A DNA stretch of 64,000 bases from Akanthomyces muscarius (GCF_028009165.1 NC_079242.1:4526001-4590000), one strand, 5' to 3'; numbered from the stretch's first letter, positions 1-11,658 are shown. The notes: generated by a model from the sequence alone, not told the origin. Numbers and translations are program-made.

Positions 1-170
1 GACTCACTCATGCTGTTGCAGCGCCAGGTGTACTCTAGCTGCAGAGTCCTGGCGCGCGCGGCCAACGCCTTGGCCTTTTCCTCGCCATAAAGCTTGGCCA
101 ACTCCGTGGCTATCGACTCCGTTGACAGGAGCGTGCCGTATAAATCAAACGCAATCACGGGTTGTGCCAT
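1..170 (-). CDS. Haloacid dehalogenase type II-like protein, N-terminal fragment
   Basis: The first 56 codons of a minus-strand gene run off the left edge of the window. The protein begins MAQPVIAFDLYGTLLSTE, which is HAD-superfamily motif I (DxYGT). Asp9 is the expected nucleophile, and the Tyr in DLYGT is the variant seen in L-2-haloacid dehalogenases rather than phosphatases. The helical stretch that follows (LAKLYGEEKAKALA, then LQLEYTWR) fits the start of the cap region of type II haloacid dehalogenases, which hydrolyse the carbon-halogen bond of 2-haloacids. Fungal members are often of unknown substrate. The start is the first ATG of the frame, facing the HNH gene across a 328-bp divergent promoter. 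The catalytic Lys and the later Asp lie outside the window, so activity cannot be judged. Confidence 0.8.
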   Translation of the reverse strand, partial: MAQPVIAFDLYGTLLSTESIATELAKLYGEEKAKALAARARTLQLEYTWRCNSMSE

Positions 171-498
171 TTTTTCTTTCCCGTTTGTCGTTGTGGTTCG
201 TGCTGGACTGTGAGTCAGCCGGGGAGGCACAGCGCCCGGGGGTGTTCAGCTCCCGGCGGCAAAGTGTCACAGGCCGCCCGGGAGGCAGATCATTAACGTA
301 CTCACCCGTTGTCTTTGTGAAGATGCCGAGATGAAAATTCCACGAGATTCTAACGACCTGGATGAGAGATGTATTTAAAGATCAATGACGCCCTTGGCGG
401 GGCTGCTACTCTCTATTGTCCTCGGGAGATATTTAGAGCCAATCACGCAGGTGAACCTCCGCTAACCCGATATCATCGCGAGGTAGCTTTTCTTAGCC
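171..498. promoter_or_regulatory. Divergent promoter region between the HAD and HNH genes
   Basis: These 328 bp separate two start codons facing opposite ways (170 minus and 499 plus), so both promoters and 5' leaders must sit here. I see no clear TATA box and no convincing small gene. Confidence 0.5.
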
Positions 499-1290
499 AT
501 GGAAGAATCCGAAAACGAGAATTTTGCCATTTTCAGAGACTGCCTTTCCACAACGATTTTGGAGAAAAGAAACACCAAGTCGGAGCCAAAACGACGACGC
601 CGGTCCAAGGCAGCAGCCGCCGCCAATGCGCCTTCACAGACAAACTCGCAGCAAGAGGAGGCCGAGGAGCTAGCCGACTTCATCGACTATCTCGCTCGTG
701 AAATATTCGAAAACCTGCCCGAAGAGCTGCAGTCGATAGACCACCGCTCATGGCGAGACTCGCAAAGCCTCCAGGATGACTTCTCCCTGCCACTGACAGT
801 GGACAGCCTGGAGTCGCTCAACCTCCCGCTCTCCATCTCAGAAACCCTCCGGACCTACAGCCTCATCTCGCCCGACCCAACCGCATCCTCCCCCCTCCCG
901 CCCACCGCCGAGGCCTTCATCCTGCCCGCCCTGTCTGCGTACCTGTCCACGCTGACGGCCGCGCCGCCCGCCACGCGCAGCGAGGCGACGCGCGCCTCCG
1001 CCTGCGAGATCTGCGAGCGGTCGTGGATCCCGCTGTCGTACCACCACCTCATCCCGCGCTTCGTCCACGACAAGGTGGTCAAGCGCGGGTGGCACCGCAG
1101 GGAGGACCTGCAGAACGTGGCCTGGCTCTGCGGCGCGTGCCACCGCTTCGTGCACCACTTCAAGAACCACGAGGAGCTCGCGCGCGACTACTACACGGTC
1201 GAGCGGCTGCTCGAGGCCGAGGAGGTGCAGCAGTGGGCGGGCTGGGCGGCCAAGCTCCGGTGGAAGGGGGGAGGGGTTCGTCGCAGGTGA
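499..1290 (+). CDS. HNH-domain protein with zinc-binding cysteines (263 aa)
   Basis: Single-exon gene encoding 263 residues. Residues 30-60 are basic then Ala/Gln-rich and probably disordered, and include a KRRRRSK stretch that could serve as a nuclear localisation signal. Residues 60-160 are acidic and helical. The C-terminal third is a compact HNH module: CEIC (Cys169, Cys172), YHHLIPRF (His182-His183), then CGACHRFVHH (Cys211, Cys214, His215, His219). Four cysteines around a central His pair match HNH nucleases with a structural zinc. HNH folds cut DNA or RNA using a divalent metal, but many fungal members have no tested activity. No intein, intron or restriction partner is nearby, so this looks like a stand-alone nuclear nuclease-like protein. 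The start ATG (GCCATGG context) is the first in the frame. Nuclease fold is fairly sure; function unknown. Confidence 0.8.
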   Translation: MEESENENFAIFRDCLSTTILEKRNTKSEPKRRRRSKAAAAANAPSQTNSQQEEAEELADFIDYLAREIFENLPEELQSIDHRSWRDSQSLQDDFSLPLTVDSLESLNLPLSISETLRTYSLISPDPTASSPLPPTAEAFILPALSAYLSTLTAAPPATRSEATRASACEICERSWIPLSYHHLIPRFVHDKVVKRGWHRREDLQNVAWLCGACHRFVHHFKNHEELARDYYTVERLLEAEEVQQWAGWAAKLRWKGGGVRRR

Positions 1291-1688
1291 TGCGCGTAGC
1301 GCTGCGAAAGCCAGGATGGGCCATTCTGTAAATCAACAAAACAGTCCCGAGAACTCTGGAGTTTTGCCTTCAAGTAGCATAGCGAAGCCACGAACCGAGT
1401 GTTCAACGATTTTGATAAAATGCACACTGAAAACCCGACTTGGTACAACATTTCCGTCTTCGGCGGTAGGATTCTCTCACTGTGTTCTTAACGCCTGTCG
1501 AGGAAATCTCTACTTGTTCAAAACTTAGCTGACCGGTATCGGATTCTTCGTTAAAAACTGCTCGTCTATTGGCGATATGCAATCTTGATAATGGCATGCT
1601 ACTTATGTACCAGGTCTAATGCATCAACTACTGTACTCAATTTATCAACAACCAACTTTCGCGTGCCCATCGGAGGAACCAGATCGCG
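1291..1688. other. Convergent intergenic region
   Basis: The stop codons of the HNH gene (plus) and the lipase-like gene (minus) face each other across 398 bp. Only 3' untranslated sequence is expected; I see nothing else. Confidence 0.5.
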
Positions 1689-3263
1689 CTAAATAGTGAA
1701 AGTGCGCGCGATAATGGCTTCTGCACTCGTCGGCGACGTGGTGTCATGTGGACTGCGCCCGTTTCTGTAGCTCCAAAGGCGGCAAACGTCCTTGACCTTG
1801 TACTCATGCACCGACTTCTTCTTGTTAGGAGCACCATGCACCTCAACGGGTGTGTTAATATCGCCGCTTCCAAATCCCATAGTGCCCATATATGTTATGT
1901 CAAAAGCTTCGCGTGTGTTATCCATGGCGGCACCCTCCTTCCCGACCTTGATGATGTCTTCCATGAATTCATTCTCCTCGGCTGCGCCAGTAAATTCTCC
2001 AGTACTAGGGTCCCTCTTCAGTGGAAACATGCCATCCATATAATGCTGGTTGAATTGATGGCCACCACGACTAGTGGACCGACTGAAGAGACGCCCCATG
2101 AACCTTGGCAGCTGGGGTGAGCCCATTCGGTTTGTCGCAAAATGCAAGACTCCCCACAGGGCAACAAAGTCTGTCGTATGCGCAAAATGCTCTATGTACC
2201 CGATGGCGCGGTCTTGCGCCGCGTTCCAGCTCCGCGACGATGTCGACATGCTAGAGGACTGCGTCGCGAGCGAGGGGTGCTTTCCGTTGCTTGTATCAAT
2301 CAAGGTATCGACGTGCATACCCGAGAAACTCGTTTCCGTCACCATGGAGGCGAGAGCCTCCCGTGGCTTGCTGATAGTCAGAGCCTGCGACTCGGCATGG
2401 CGATGGGGGTTGTTGAAGTGATTCGCGGCGTTGCCAAACGTGTAAACTTCCAACTTGGACAATAGATCTTGGGGCATCTCCTGCAAGAGCCAATCTAGCA
2501 CCAAGCCGCCCTCGATTCCACCTTGCGAATGCAGAACAAAGATGACTTTTGTTTTCGACGGGTCGTAAAGCACATCTCTTACGACCCTGTAGCACACGCG
2601 AACATCATTTGTGGCGTAGGAAAAATTGCGTTGAATCAGGCACTCGATAACATCAAATATTATTCCGGAGGTACGGTTGTGCACGCCAAGAATAGGTCGA
2701 CCGAAGGTGATGGCAAGTCGATTTAGGTTATTCTTCATCCAATGCTCTCTAGATGATATTCCCCGTCAGCCAACGGCTCCTTCTCGAAACAGTCGCATAT
2801 GTACATACCCTGCGGCAACCCCATTTAAGAAAATCCACTGCTCATGCTCATGCTCCGGCAGCGCTTTGGCATATTTTTCGTCCGAGTGAAAGGTCATACC
2901 TTTGCCGTTCAGAAGGAGACAAAGTAGCCAGTTGAGAAACAGGCAGCCGCCGACAAAGGCCGCGCCGAGCCATACTGGAAACAGCACAGCAACAAACAGG
3001 CCGAGGATAAAGAAGAGCTGCAGAAAAATAAGAAGCGCATGGACGGTGAGGCACCACAAGTTGGCCCAGCTGGGGTACAGCTCGTCCAGCGCGCCCGAGT
3101 CGGCTGGGGTGAGCGGCAGGACGATCCAGGGCAGCGCCCAGCAGTACACAAAAAAGTAGTACACGTCTTTGAGCAACAGACGCCAGGGAAAATCGGTATA
3201 GCTGTAGTTGATGACGCCGGTGCCGCCGACCTGCGACCGGTAAAAGTCTGTCGCGGCGTCCAT
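1689..3263 (-). CDS. Membrane-anchored lipase-like alpha/beta hydrolase (504 aa, 2 exons)
   Basis: Exons are 3263-2809 and 2748-1689. The 60-nt intron (2749-2808) has a GTATGT donor, a CTGAC branch and a CTAG acceptor, and the frame joins cleanly (NGVAAG|EHWMKNN). The protein starts MDAATDF; an upstream in-frame codon is TTG, not ATG. The first 150 residues hold about three hydrophobic segments (FFVYCWALPWIVLPL, then a long LLIFLQLFFILGLFVAVLF region), so it should be anchored in an internal membrane. The soluble part carries the nucleophile elbow VLHSQGGIEGG (Ser near residue 224) and a later GNAANHF segment, as in fungal serine esterases/lipases of the DUF676-like type. The substrate is unknown, and no secretion signal separate from the membrane segments is seen. 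Gene structure is well supported; the lipase activity is inferred from the elbow alone. Confidence 0.8.
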
Positions 3264-4802
3264 GGCGGGCAGGTCTTTGGCCGGTCGCAATTTAGTATGC
3301 GGACAGAATCGATGCTGAGGATATAGGAAAGAAAGTCAAGGCGACAGTGGCCAAGGCTGAGAGGGAGGGGGTGAGCTCGAGATTCCAAGACTTGGCTTGG
3401 CGCCGCCCCCAATTACGTTGCCTCCGTCATGGGCATTCTCAGCCAGGGCAGCTTCGGGCCGCAGCGCAACCTCAAACAAAGGCTCCTGCCCAGAATGTGA
3501 CAAACGAGATGGCTCGCAAGCGCACGGGCGGCTCCGCAGCGGTCAGCCATGACAAGCCCGACGTTGCTCTGTCGCCTCTTCGACGGGCGTGTTCTGGCAG
3601 AGCGATGCCAGCAATGGCAGCATTCCTCGGTCGATCTCGTCTGCTTACGAACAGCGGGTGATCAGCGCGCAAGGCTGAGTGTGGTCACCTGGGGTGCATC
3701 GACGCAAGCTAGCGAGCGCATCTGACCAACGAGGCAGTTTCGCACGCGCCACATTTTGGTGTTGTTTTGCTGGTAATCAGCCTGTGTGGTGTAGGCGGGC
3801 GTGAGTAATAAGGTGTGGTTGGTGTTTGCTTGGTTGATTGGTTGGCAAGCTGGCAAGCTGGGCAGCACGGCGTGGGTGGTGGTGGTGGTGATGGCAGACG
3901 CACGCATGTCAGGCACACACACCCAAGCTGCATAATCCGGGGGCGGCACATCGAAAAAATAACAGCTACATTTATTACACGTTCCCCGTACCCTGCCTTT
4001 AATTTCTGACATCTTATTTCCTCTCTGCAGCGGCAAAACGGGGACCCCTCACGCCATGGCGGTCTATCAGAGGCCTGGACCTTTTTAAACGGAGTCGCTA
4101 TCTGCGTGACCAAAGCCCCAGATTTTTCTTTGTCAAGGTGCAGTGGGACCTGCAACCACCCGAGCCCAGATCTCACGATCTTTTTTTACAGCCGGAACCA
4201 CCCCCACAGCCGTTGCGCATGCATGACGCTTACCCAGCAGGGAACTCTGTCTGACGAGCATGCATATAGGGCAGTCGATCAGTTCAACGACATCTGGTGA
4301 ATTAGACGATGACTTGGACGCCGTTTCGCCACCCTGCCCTATTTTCGGATTGATGCTCGCTGCATAGTTCCAATGCGAATAAGCCTCTGCCGCAAATACA
4401 TCTGGTCGTTTTAGCCTGGTCACGCGCTGTGAGCTTCAAATTTAATCCTGTAGCAACTCAAGTCAATTTCGCCCTGCATTTTCACATGAAACATTCACAG
4501 TAGGAAAACAAAGATGGTGATTTTGAAATGTTCAATTTCTGTCTGAAGAATACATCCTCAATCGAGGACTGGATAAATAAAGAAAAACGCCAGCTACCCA
4601 ATCTATGCAGTTTCTAATCTGGTTGAGCCAGAGCTATATGCTCGTAATATCCACTAGACTATCCCTGCAGCCAATGTGGTGCTTCGCAGGGTTGTGGCTA
4701 GTCTCATGGTCGTAGAATGAAGAGGTGGTATCGTATCCGAGGAACCTGTCCAAGGATTGTCCTCAAAAAGACAAATGAAAAGGCTAAGGTTGTGTTGCGC
4801 AC
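3264..4802. other. Intergenic region, no gene seen
   Basis: These 1.54 kb hold the promoter of the lipase-like gene (left end) and the 3' flank of the aldo-keto reductase (right end). The middle has only short frames with no family resemblance and a GGTGGTGGTGGTGGTG run near 3880. Confidence 0.45.
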
Positions 4803-5744
4803 TTAGTCCTCGGACTTGTGCATGGAGCCAGTGACGTAGTTGGACTCGAGAGCGTCAATGGTAGCGACATCCTCGGCAGAGAGCTTGAAGTCGAAAGACT
4901 CGAAGTTGCTCTTGATGCGGTGGGCAGTCAGAGACTTGGGGAGGACAACGTTGCCGCGAGCAGCGTTCCAGTTGAGAAGGATCTGGGCAGGGGTCTTGCC
5001 ATACTTCTCGGCAATCTGGCCAATAGTGGGGTCCTCGAGCTTGTTGCCGCGGGCCAAGGGAGAGTAGGCCTCAATCTTGATGCCGTGCTTGTCGCAGAGG
5101 TCGACCAGAGCCTGGCGCTGGCAGAAGGGGTGAACCTCGACCTGGTTGACAGCGGGAACGACGGTGGCATTCTCGATCAGGTTCTCGATGTGAGCGGCAC
5201 CAAAGTTGGAGACACCAATGGACTTGACCTTGCCCAGACGCTGGGCGGTCTCGAGAGCGCGCCACGACTCGAGGCGCTTCTCCTCGTCGTCGGCGGGGGA
5301 GTGGATCAGGTAGAGGTCAAGGTACTCGAGACCGAACTTGGCGAGGGAGGAGCAGAGGGCGTTGAAGGTGGCCTCGTAGCCGTGGTCGGCATCCCAGAGC
5401 TTGGAGCAGATGAAGACCTCCTCACGGGGGGTGCCGGTCTTCTCGAGCCAGCGGCGGATGGCACGGCCGCAAGCCTCCTCGTTGGCGTAACGGGCGGCCG
5501 AGTCAATGTGGCGGTACCCGGCGTCAAGGGCGGCAGTGACGGCGTCCTCAGTCTCCTGACCGTTGGGAGCCTTGTAGACACCAAGGGCGACGGTGGGGAT
5601 GGTGTTGCCGTCGTTCAGCTTAACGGAGTGGACGGAGTGGGAAGAGGAGACGGAGCTCGACTTGGAGCGGTTGGGGCCGTCGACCTTCTTGACGACCATA
5701 GGGCGCTCGGGGGAGGCCTCGGGGGTGATAGCGACGGGAGCCAT
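4803..5744 (-). CDS. Aldo-keto reductase (313 aa)
   Basis: Single-exon NADPH-dependent aldo-keto reductase. The classic signatures are present: DAGYRHIDSAARYANEE (Asp81, Tyr86), ICSKLWD (Lys115) and LYLIHSP (His148) form the full D-Y-K-H catalytic tetrad. SIGVSNF, NQVEVHPF, AYSPLARG and VLPKSLTAHRIKSN (NADPH-binding loop) follow in the usual order. Such enzymes reduce aldehydes and ketones; fungal relatives act on glycerol/dihydroxyacetone, pentoses or toxic aldehydes. Odd point: about 40 residues, including a Ser-rich run (SKSSSVSSSHSVHS), precede the start of the barrel, which normally begins within a few residues of the N-terminus. Codon use is strongly biased towards C-ending codons, suggesting high expression. 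The upstream flank (5745-5950) is purine-rich on the plus strand, i.e. CT-rich in the gene's direction, as in strong fungal promoters. The exact substrate cannot be told. Confidence 0.93.
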   Translation of the reverse strand: MAPVAITPEASPERPMVVKKVDGPNRSKSSSVSSSHSVHSVKLNDGNTIPTVALGVYKAPNGQETEDAVTAALDAGYRHIDSAARYANEEACGRAIRRWLEKTGTPREEVFICSKLWDADHGYEATFNALCSSLAKFGLEYLDLYLIHSPADDEEKRLESWRALETAQRLGKVKSIGVSNFGAAHIENLIENATVVPAVNQVEVHPFCQRQALVDLCDKHGIKIEAYSPLARGNKLEDPTIGQIAEKYGKTPAQILLNWNAARGNVVLPKSLTAHRIKSNFESFDFKLSAEDVATIDALESNYVTGSMHKSED

Positions 5745-7731
5745 TGTGGGAGAGTTTTGGGCTTTTAGTGAGGTTTGGAAGAGTGAAGGTGGAAAGACGC
5801 TGAGAGTCTTATAGAAGAGTGAAGATGGAGGAGATGTGTGTAAGTTAGTGCCGGTTGATGAGAATGATGGATCGATCGAAAGTGGATTGCAGGAGAAGGG
5901 AAACCGTCTTATATAGATGAAAGAGAGGAGGAATCTCGAAAGAGGCTCGGTTTCAGAAAAGCCATCTCTGTCAACAAAGTACAGATGCCAGCCTCAGCAT
6001 CGATACCGAGTACATGTTATCGGTCCCGCCATTTACACAGGCGTCATTACGGAGCATCAACTGCGGAGCCTGATACCACAGTAGCAGCACGGTTGGCCTG
6101 TCGAATTCAGACAAGCTCGAGCATGAATAGCGACAAGAGATTTTTTTTTTGTTTTTGAATTTTTTTATTGGGTCAGGAACGGGGTGGGACTGGGCGAGTT
6201 TGCTGGTGAGCGAGGCCTTTTGGCGATAACGCAGCTGCGGCATTTTATCTTGTGCCCCAGTGTTTTTCTCGAGATTATTCTTTTTTAGCAGCATGCAGCG
6301 ACAGGGGTGGCAAGGGATGGGCTGAAAGATACATGTCGACGCAGTGTGACGGCGGTGGTGGGCGAGCGTACTGGTACTGGTACAGCACACACAGGTTCCG
6401 GTGGGCGGGCTGGCGCTAGAATGATTTTTCTGTCGTGGTAGAGCCGGACTGGAGCCGGACACAGGCGCAATGACGTCTGCGGTGGAGCGGCCGACAGGTA
6501 CCATGTGGCGGCGCGGCGCTGTGAGTGGCGGCGAGGCTTCCGGCACGATCCCAACGAGATCCATATCTGATCCACACCGAGCGACAAGGGAGGAGACTGG
6601 CGCTGAACCTGAACGGGCGTGAATGCCGAGGGACCTCGACGGCAGGAAAAGGCAAAACAAAGACGCAGAATTTTTAACTGTGGCCGCGACGGACGGCGCG
6701 GCTTTGGAGGGGCCACATGCTAATGGCGGTGGCCGACGACGAGACAGACGGTCGGCTCAGAGTTTTAAACCGAGTGGACCAAGAGGAGGCCGCCCCTTGT
6801 CGGTGACTGCGAGCGGTACGTACCCGTGGTTATCTGCTGAATTTATGGCATGATACTTTTGCATGTCTGGTCTTTTTGTGAGTTATTTTGAGCGGCGCAG
6901 CACTGTTTTGCGCAGCAACTCTCCAATCATGGACCAGATGGCTTGTTTCAGGACTACCTCACCAATCTCCGCTGGTTCAGCGTACGTATCCGTTTCGCTC
7001 AAACAAACAATGTACCTTGAGGCTTGATAACGCGTGCGGCCCCTGCACTTACCAGTCAAACAATGCGCTGTTTTTAGGTGCGGTGCGTGCTGCACCCATC
7101 CGCAGCCTGGTGCTCGCTTTCGGCGCCGCTGAAGACGCCACTGTAGATGATACCTCGGCCCTGTAGGTAGCGGTGCGCCCGTCAAACCGGTCCAGCGACA
7201 CTGCCCGCCCACAGCACTATATCCCCTGCAAGCCCCCTGTAGGTCCCCTGTAGCTAATTAATCTACGTTGGACCCTCGGGCAGCCACCACGGTCTTCAGC
7301 CACCGTTTGAAACCGAGCGCCCAACAGCCTTCGCCCGTCCCGTCAGATGCTTTGCTGGCGACGGCCAACAAGCAGCAAACGCCATCCTGGCTTCTCTCAC
7401 CAGTCCGTTTCCCCATTACCATATCTAATCATCGCCCAACCCGACGCTATCTATTCTGAATCATCAGTCTGCACCCATCTCGTATAGCATCGCACTATCT
7501 ACTCAACAACCCTTTTTCTCGAGTCTTGCTCGCTCCGCAACTGCAATAATCACGCTCATGACGCATTGGTATCCACGTAGCCAATTTCCCTCACAGCTTG
7601 ACACGCACGCAAACACGGCAATGCACAAGCTGTTTTGACCCCGTCCGTTCCATCGAGACGTTTGCCTAAGCCGTATCCGTACCGAACAAGCAACCGCCGC
7701 GCAGTCTGCCTCGCTGCGGAACAGGCAGAAG

Positions 7732-7752
7732 CAGCAGCAGCAGCAGCAGCAG
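7732..7752 (+). repeat. (CAG)7 trinucleotide run
   Basis: Seven perfect CAG units are followed by GGCAGG. Read in the CAG frame it would give poly-Gln inside a short open stretch, but no start codon or family is evident. Confidence 0.9.
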
Positions 7753-8003
7753 GGCAGGGTATCGGCACGCACCGCAACCACCAGCGCCCATGCAGCCTCT
7801 CCCTGCACGCCCGCGCCGCTGCAACCTCACGCAGCAACACACCAGCCTCTCGCTTCCGCACTTGCTGTCAAAACGCCAAGACGCCAAGATCCACCACCTC
7901 TTCCGCCGCCTCTGACTGCGTCTTTATTAGCGTTTTGAAGCCATTCTGGCAGGCCGCCGTGCCGTCGCAGGGCTGCCGGTACCCTCTCGTTCCCACGCTA
8001 TGA

Positions 8004-8360
8004 CACCGTGGACACCTCGATGGGGCACAACTGGAGCCTCAAGAAACGACAGATGGATACCGCTACGGAGGCAGTGACGTCAACTCGTTCACTGCAGATG
8101 CACCTCTGGGCCGAAAACCCAAAATATGTACCCGTCCACGGCACGGAAAAACGCTGCATTGCAGCACGCCGAACGGTGGAGGGTTGCGCTGCGTCTCGCT
8201 AGCCCCTCCATTATGCCCGCCGCACAATACCGACGACTATCCCCGCCAGAGCCTCCTGTCTGCCAACAACAGCTGCCACGGTGTACGCGGATCCCGCCCA
8301 AGCACGCCGATGTCAGTTCTGGCGGGAATGCAAAGTCAAACTATCAACATCGGCTAAAGT
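8004..8360 (+). pseudogene. Possible decayed coding sequence, family not recognised
   Basis: One frame is open for about 117 codons without an ATG at its beginning (8004 to the TAA near 8358). It has a protein-like composition (for example RYGGSDVNSFTADAP near 8061 and DDYPRQSLLSANNS near 8235). Neighbouring stretches in the other two frames also read like ordered polypeptide, such as DTSMGHNWSLKKRQ near 8010, MYPSTARKNAALQHAE at 8126 and ESSNANHISLQRLSANHD near 8550. This mosaic is what a gene that has picked up several frameshifts would show; a real gene with unrecognised introns is the alternative. I do not recognise a family. Confidence 0.22.
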
Positions 8361-10510
8361 GGTACAAGATCGTCGCGATTCGATACTGTGCGCGCTGCCC
8401 TTAGTGCATTCTGCGCCCAAGCCAACCGGCCTGATACGGACGGTTGCACAGCATGTGCCAAACAGCGCAGATGCCTCCAGTCTGATGGCTGATGGGCGCA
8501 AGGGCGGTCAACAAGACAATGCAGAGCTGCTGGTACAATGCGCCAATAGAATCAAGTAACGCGAATCACATCAGCCTCCAACGCCTCTCGGCCAATCATG
8601 ACCCTGCTACAACTTAAAGCATCCCGGCTCAACTGACGGCGCATCGGAAATGCCACGTTCATCCCGTTGATGCGCACGTTCATCCGCATTTGATAAAGAT
8701 CTCCAACTTTGCCATTTCGCGCCATGCTGCTGTTCCGTCTTTTCCTCGTTCTAACCCTCCATCAGTTTTCACCCTTTGGCCTTATCATTACGGCTGACTA
8801 GGATGCTATCAATGGCATCCACATAGCCTCACCAACGGAGCCACGTCTCATGCCAACTACGTCAGAATGGAGCCTGTACATGATACATTTATTGAACTGC
8901 ATCTAGTGCGTTACAATTGTTACATCCCACGGCATCATGTGGAGTTGCAGCAGCTAGCTCGGCCTCTTTTTCTCTGTCGCTGCGCAGCCATCAGTCGGGA
9001 GACTTCACATCGGCGATGGGTCTTTGCCGCTACGTCGACGTCGCCGGCCAAAGGAAATTTGTACGGCATCTAGCTAAACTACTGAATATGTCGTGCAACG
9101 CTTGCTAGGTCGAGTGCTTCCTGTTCATCCGCGCTTTGCTCCTTACATCCCACTGTTGCGTGCGACCAAAAGCCACAAGGTCCCTGATCGTCCAAACAAG
9201 ATCTAGTGAAGGTTATACAAAGATCACTTTCGGGGATTTTTTTTTTGGACTCTGCCATGTGCTCTGGCAGTGACCTGTCGGGTAGTGGAAGGTCTAACGT
9301 CGTCGCCTGACCTTTGCAGCTACCAGTATTATCGTGACTTTCAACGATTAAAATGGGCCGCTACGATCATGGAGACAGATGACTGCAACGGTATCGGCAT
9401 AAACCCCATGCATTTTGACCCAGATATATTCGTGATGACGGCCGTATTGCTCGAATCTGTCGAGTTTCGGACGGGGAAGCCAAAAAGCTTGTCGCAAGGG
9501 GGCAACATGCGAATTATCGTGACCAGCAGGCCTGAGCTTCTTCAACTGCCTGGCAACAACCTATCGTCCCCACCAGTTGCTCGTCCCCAGCACTGAGCCC
9601 TCTCCGTAATATCCCAAAATGGCAGGCGCTCGAGTTTCGTTCAAACACGCGCAGGAGGGATATGCACCTCACTGGACACTTCCCTTGCTTGCGATTCTAG
9701 CTGCTGGCTTTGCAAGTCCTACACTAATCCTTATCCCCAACTGGTCGAAAAGGATACAGCTGATTACCGCCTAGGCCCTAAACCAATGACGGCTTGTATT
9801 CCATGCTGCCGTCAAGAATTCTCTTCAGCTGACTACGTCAATGTACCCAGCCTTGGATATCAACCGAGACTATCGACTTCGCAAAGCCCAATGCACCGAA
9901 CCCAAACCCTCCTAACAGCCATGACGCCTCTTTGCTTCGACTTGCAGCTTAGGCCATCCCTCCCGCGTAAAGAATAATTAACACGGCGCAATTTTCATGC
10001 CGGCAGATACTACGTCACAGCAGTACGAGACGAAAACCAGCAAAGTCATTGGAAGAGGTCCCCTTTCTGCCCCTCCCTCTCTTGGCATCCCACAGCAATC
10101 CCAGCCGCCCGTCAATTCTCACCACCAGTTTGCCAGTACGCAATGCCCAGCCGGCTCTGTTGGCGGCCTGACAACGTGAGACACGTTGTGGAGCGAGGAA
10201 CCACCATATCCCTGCACTCAGGTGCAGCCGAGGGTGACTTCGTGCAGAGTAGCCAAGCACCGCCCGAATATGGTGCAATGATGAGAAACAGAAAAATTGA
10301 CCAGCATGAAACTAAAAACAGAGGCCTGGAGGGTCCCACATGGGATATGTCTCTTGCATCTGTCACTTGCAGCAGCCGTAAATCAGTTCCTTCGCTGCCG
10401 CATTAAGTAGCCAATAATTCATCAGACCGTCGGTTGTTGCCGGGCAAGTGAATCACGACTTTCAACCCTACATAACGAATAGCAGGTGCCGAGACATGTG
10501 TCAAAGATTC

Positions 10511-10549
10511 GACATTTTTTCCTTTGAAATATTAGACATTTTTTCCTTC
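10511..10549. repeat. 15-bp direct repeat
   Basis: GACATTTTTTCCTTT (10511-10525) recurs as GACATTTTTTCCTTC (10535-10549), 24 bp apart in phase. No gene is attached. Confidence 0.8.
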
Positions 10550-11658
10550 TTTCTCGAACGAGGAGAGGGCTGAGGATACATCTCTTGATATTGGTACGGA
10601 TGCTCGTCTCTCCACATGCCACTAGTCGGCTCAGCATGCGCCGCAAAGACGGACAAACACCAACAAGCGGTGTCTGCAAGTGGCTGAAATATGTGGTGAT
10701 CCCCCTCTTCTCGTTCGAAATGTAATGCCAAGAGACTCGATTGCTCGGTAAACCCCCCTTGTTGAGGCCGCCGTAGCCCCCTGTCACCCCGGCGGCTTGA
10801 ACGCGAGCTCGTCGGTCACCAGTTGCCATCCCAAGTTTGAAGGAATGGGTAGGAATGAGCAATGGAGTTTATTAACACGGAATATTACCCATAATAGGCA
10901 GCGAGTCGCCGAACGACGTCTCGGTTGATGATCGACACAGTGCTCTAGCCCTTCACCGACTCCCCTCCGTAACTAACTGAGAAATTTCGCATGCTACTCT
11001 GCGAAACAATGAAACGGTGTAATTAAGTGGTAATGCAATAATGTCAATCCATGAATATCGAAAACTGGAGTCATCGACCGTCGAGACCGAGTTTGGAGTG
11101 CATGGCCCTCGAAAACCACCCAAAAGCTCACGCTCGTCCGGGGAAGGCTACGTTGCTGCCATTGGCCCTCTGCTTCAGCTTTGGTTGCTATATCCTCGAG
11201 CTCTGAGGCCAGGGCTCCAGTGAAGCCACAGTTTCGTGGGTGACCTGGCCTACTGCCTGACGTAGACTCCCAACTCCTCATCCGTGGTAGCACAGGTGCA
11301 TTAGCAGAGCGGCCAAAAGCTGTATAATCTCCTTCTCCGGGCCGAAGGTGCTCCAAGTCATTTCACGACAGTTCACAAGTCCGAGGTTCGCAAAAGCTGA
11401 TTAGGATGGCAGTTGTATTAAAGATCATAGTAATAGTCCTGCTGGTAGAGATGAGCGCCAGATTCTGACCCATAAAGAAATGCCAAGACAACAACAAAAA
11501 GAGAGAAAAGGAAGAAAAAAGAACGCTGCAGCAAAACTAAAACGCTGAGACCAAGTCAAATGTTTTTGCCCCGCGAAAGGCTCCCATTGTGTCTAGAGTT
11601 GGAATGATTACTGCTGTTTTGGCAGCAGCAAAAGTAGAAGAAGGGAAGAAAAACCTGT

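Larger units (their letters stand above)
5745..11658. other. 5.9-kb region without a confident gene
   Basis: The left 300 bp is the aldo-keto reductase promoter. The rest holds no frame with a recognisable family and a real ATG. Visible items are a CT-rich leader-like stretch (7370-7560), a (CAG)7 run (7732-7752), a decayed coding-like patch (about 8000-8610) and a 15-bp direct repeat (10511-10549). It may be a long regulatory region or a site of gene loss. Confidence 0.5.

Noticed and set aside
5971..6660. Minus-strand 229-codon frame upstream of the aldo-keto reductase
   Set aside because: Basic, Ser/Pro-rich translation without motifs, overlapping equally long frames in other phases; no exon joins found.
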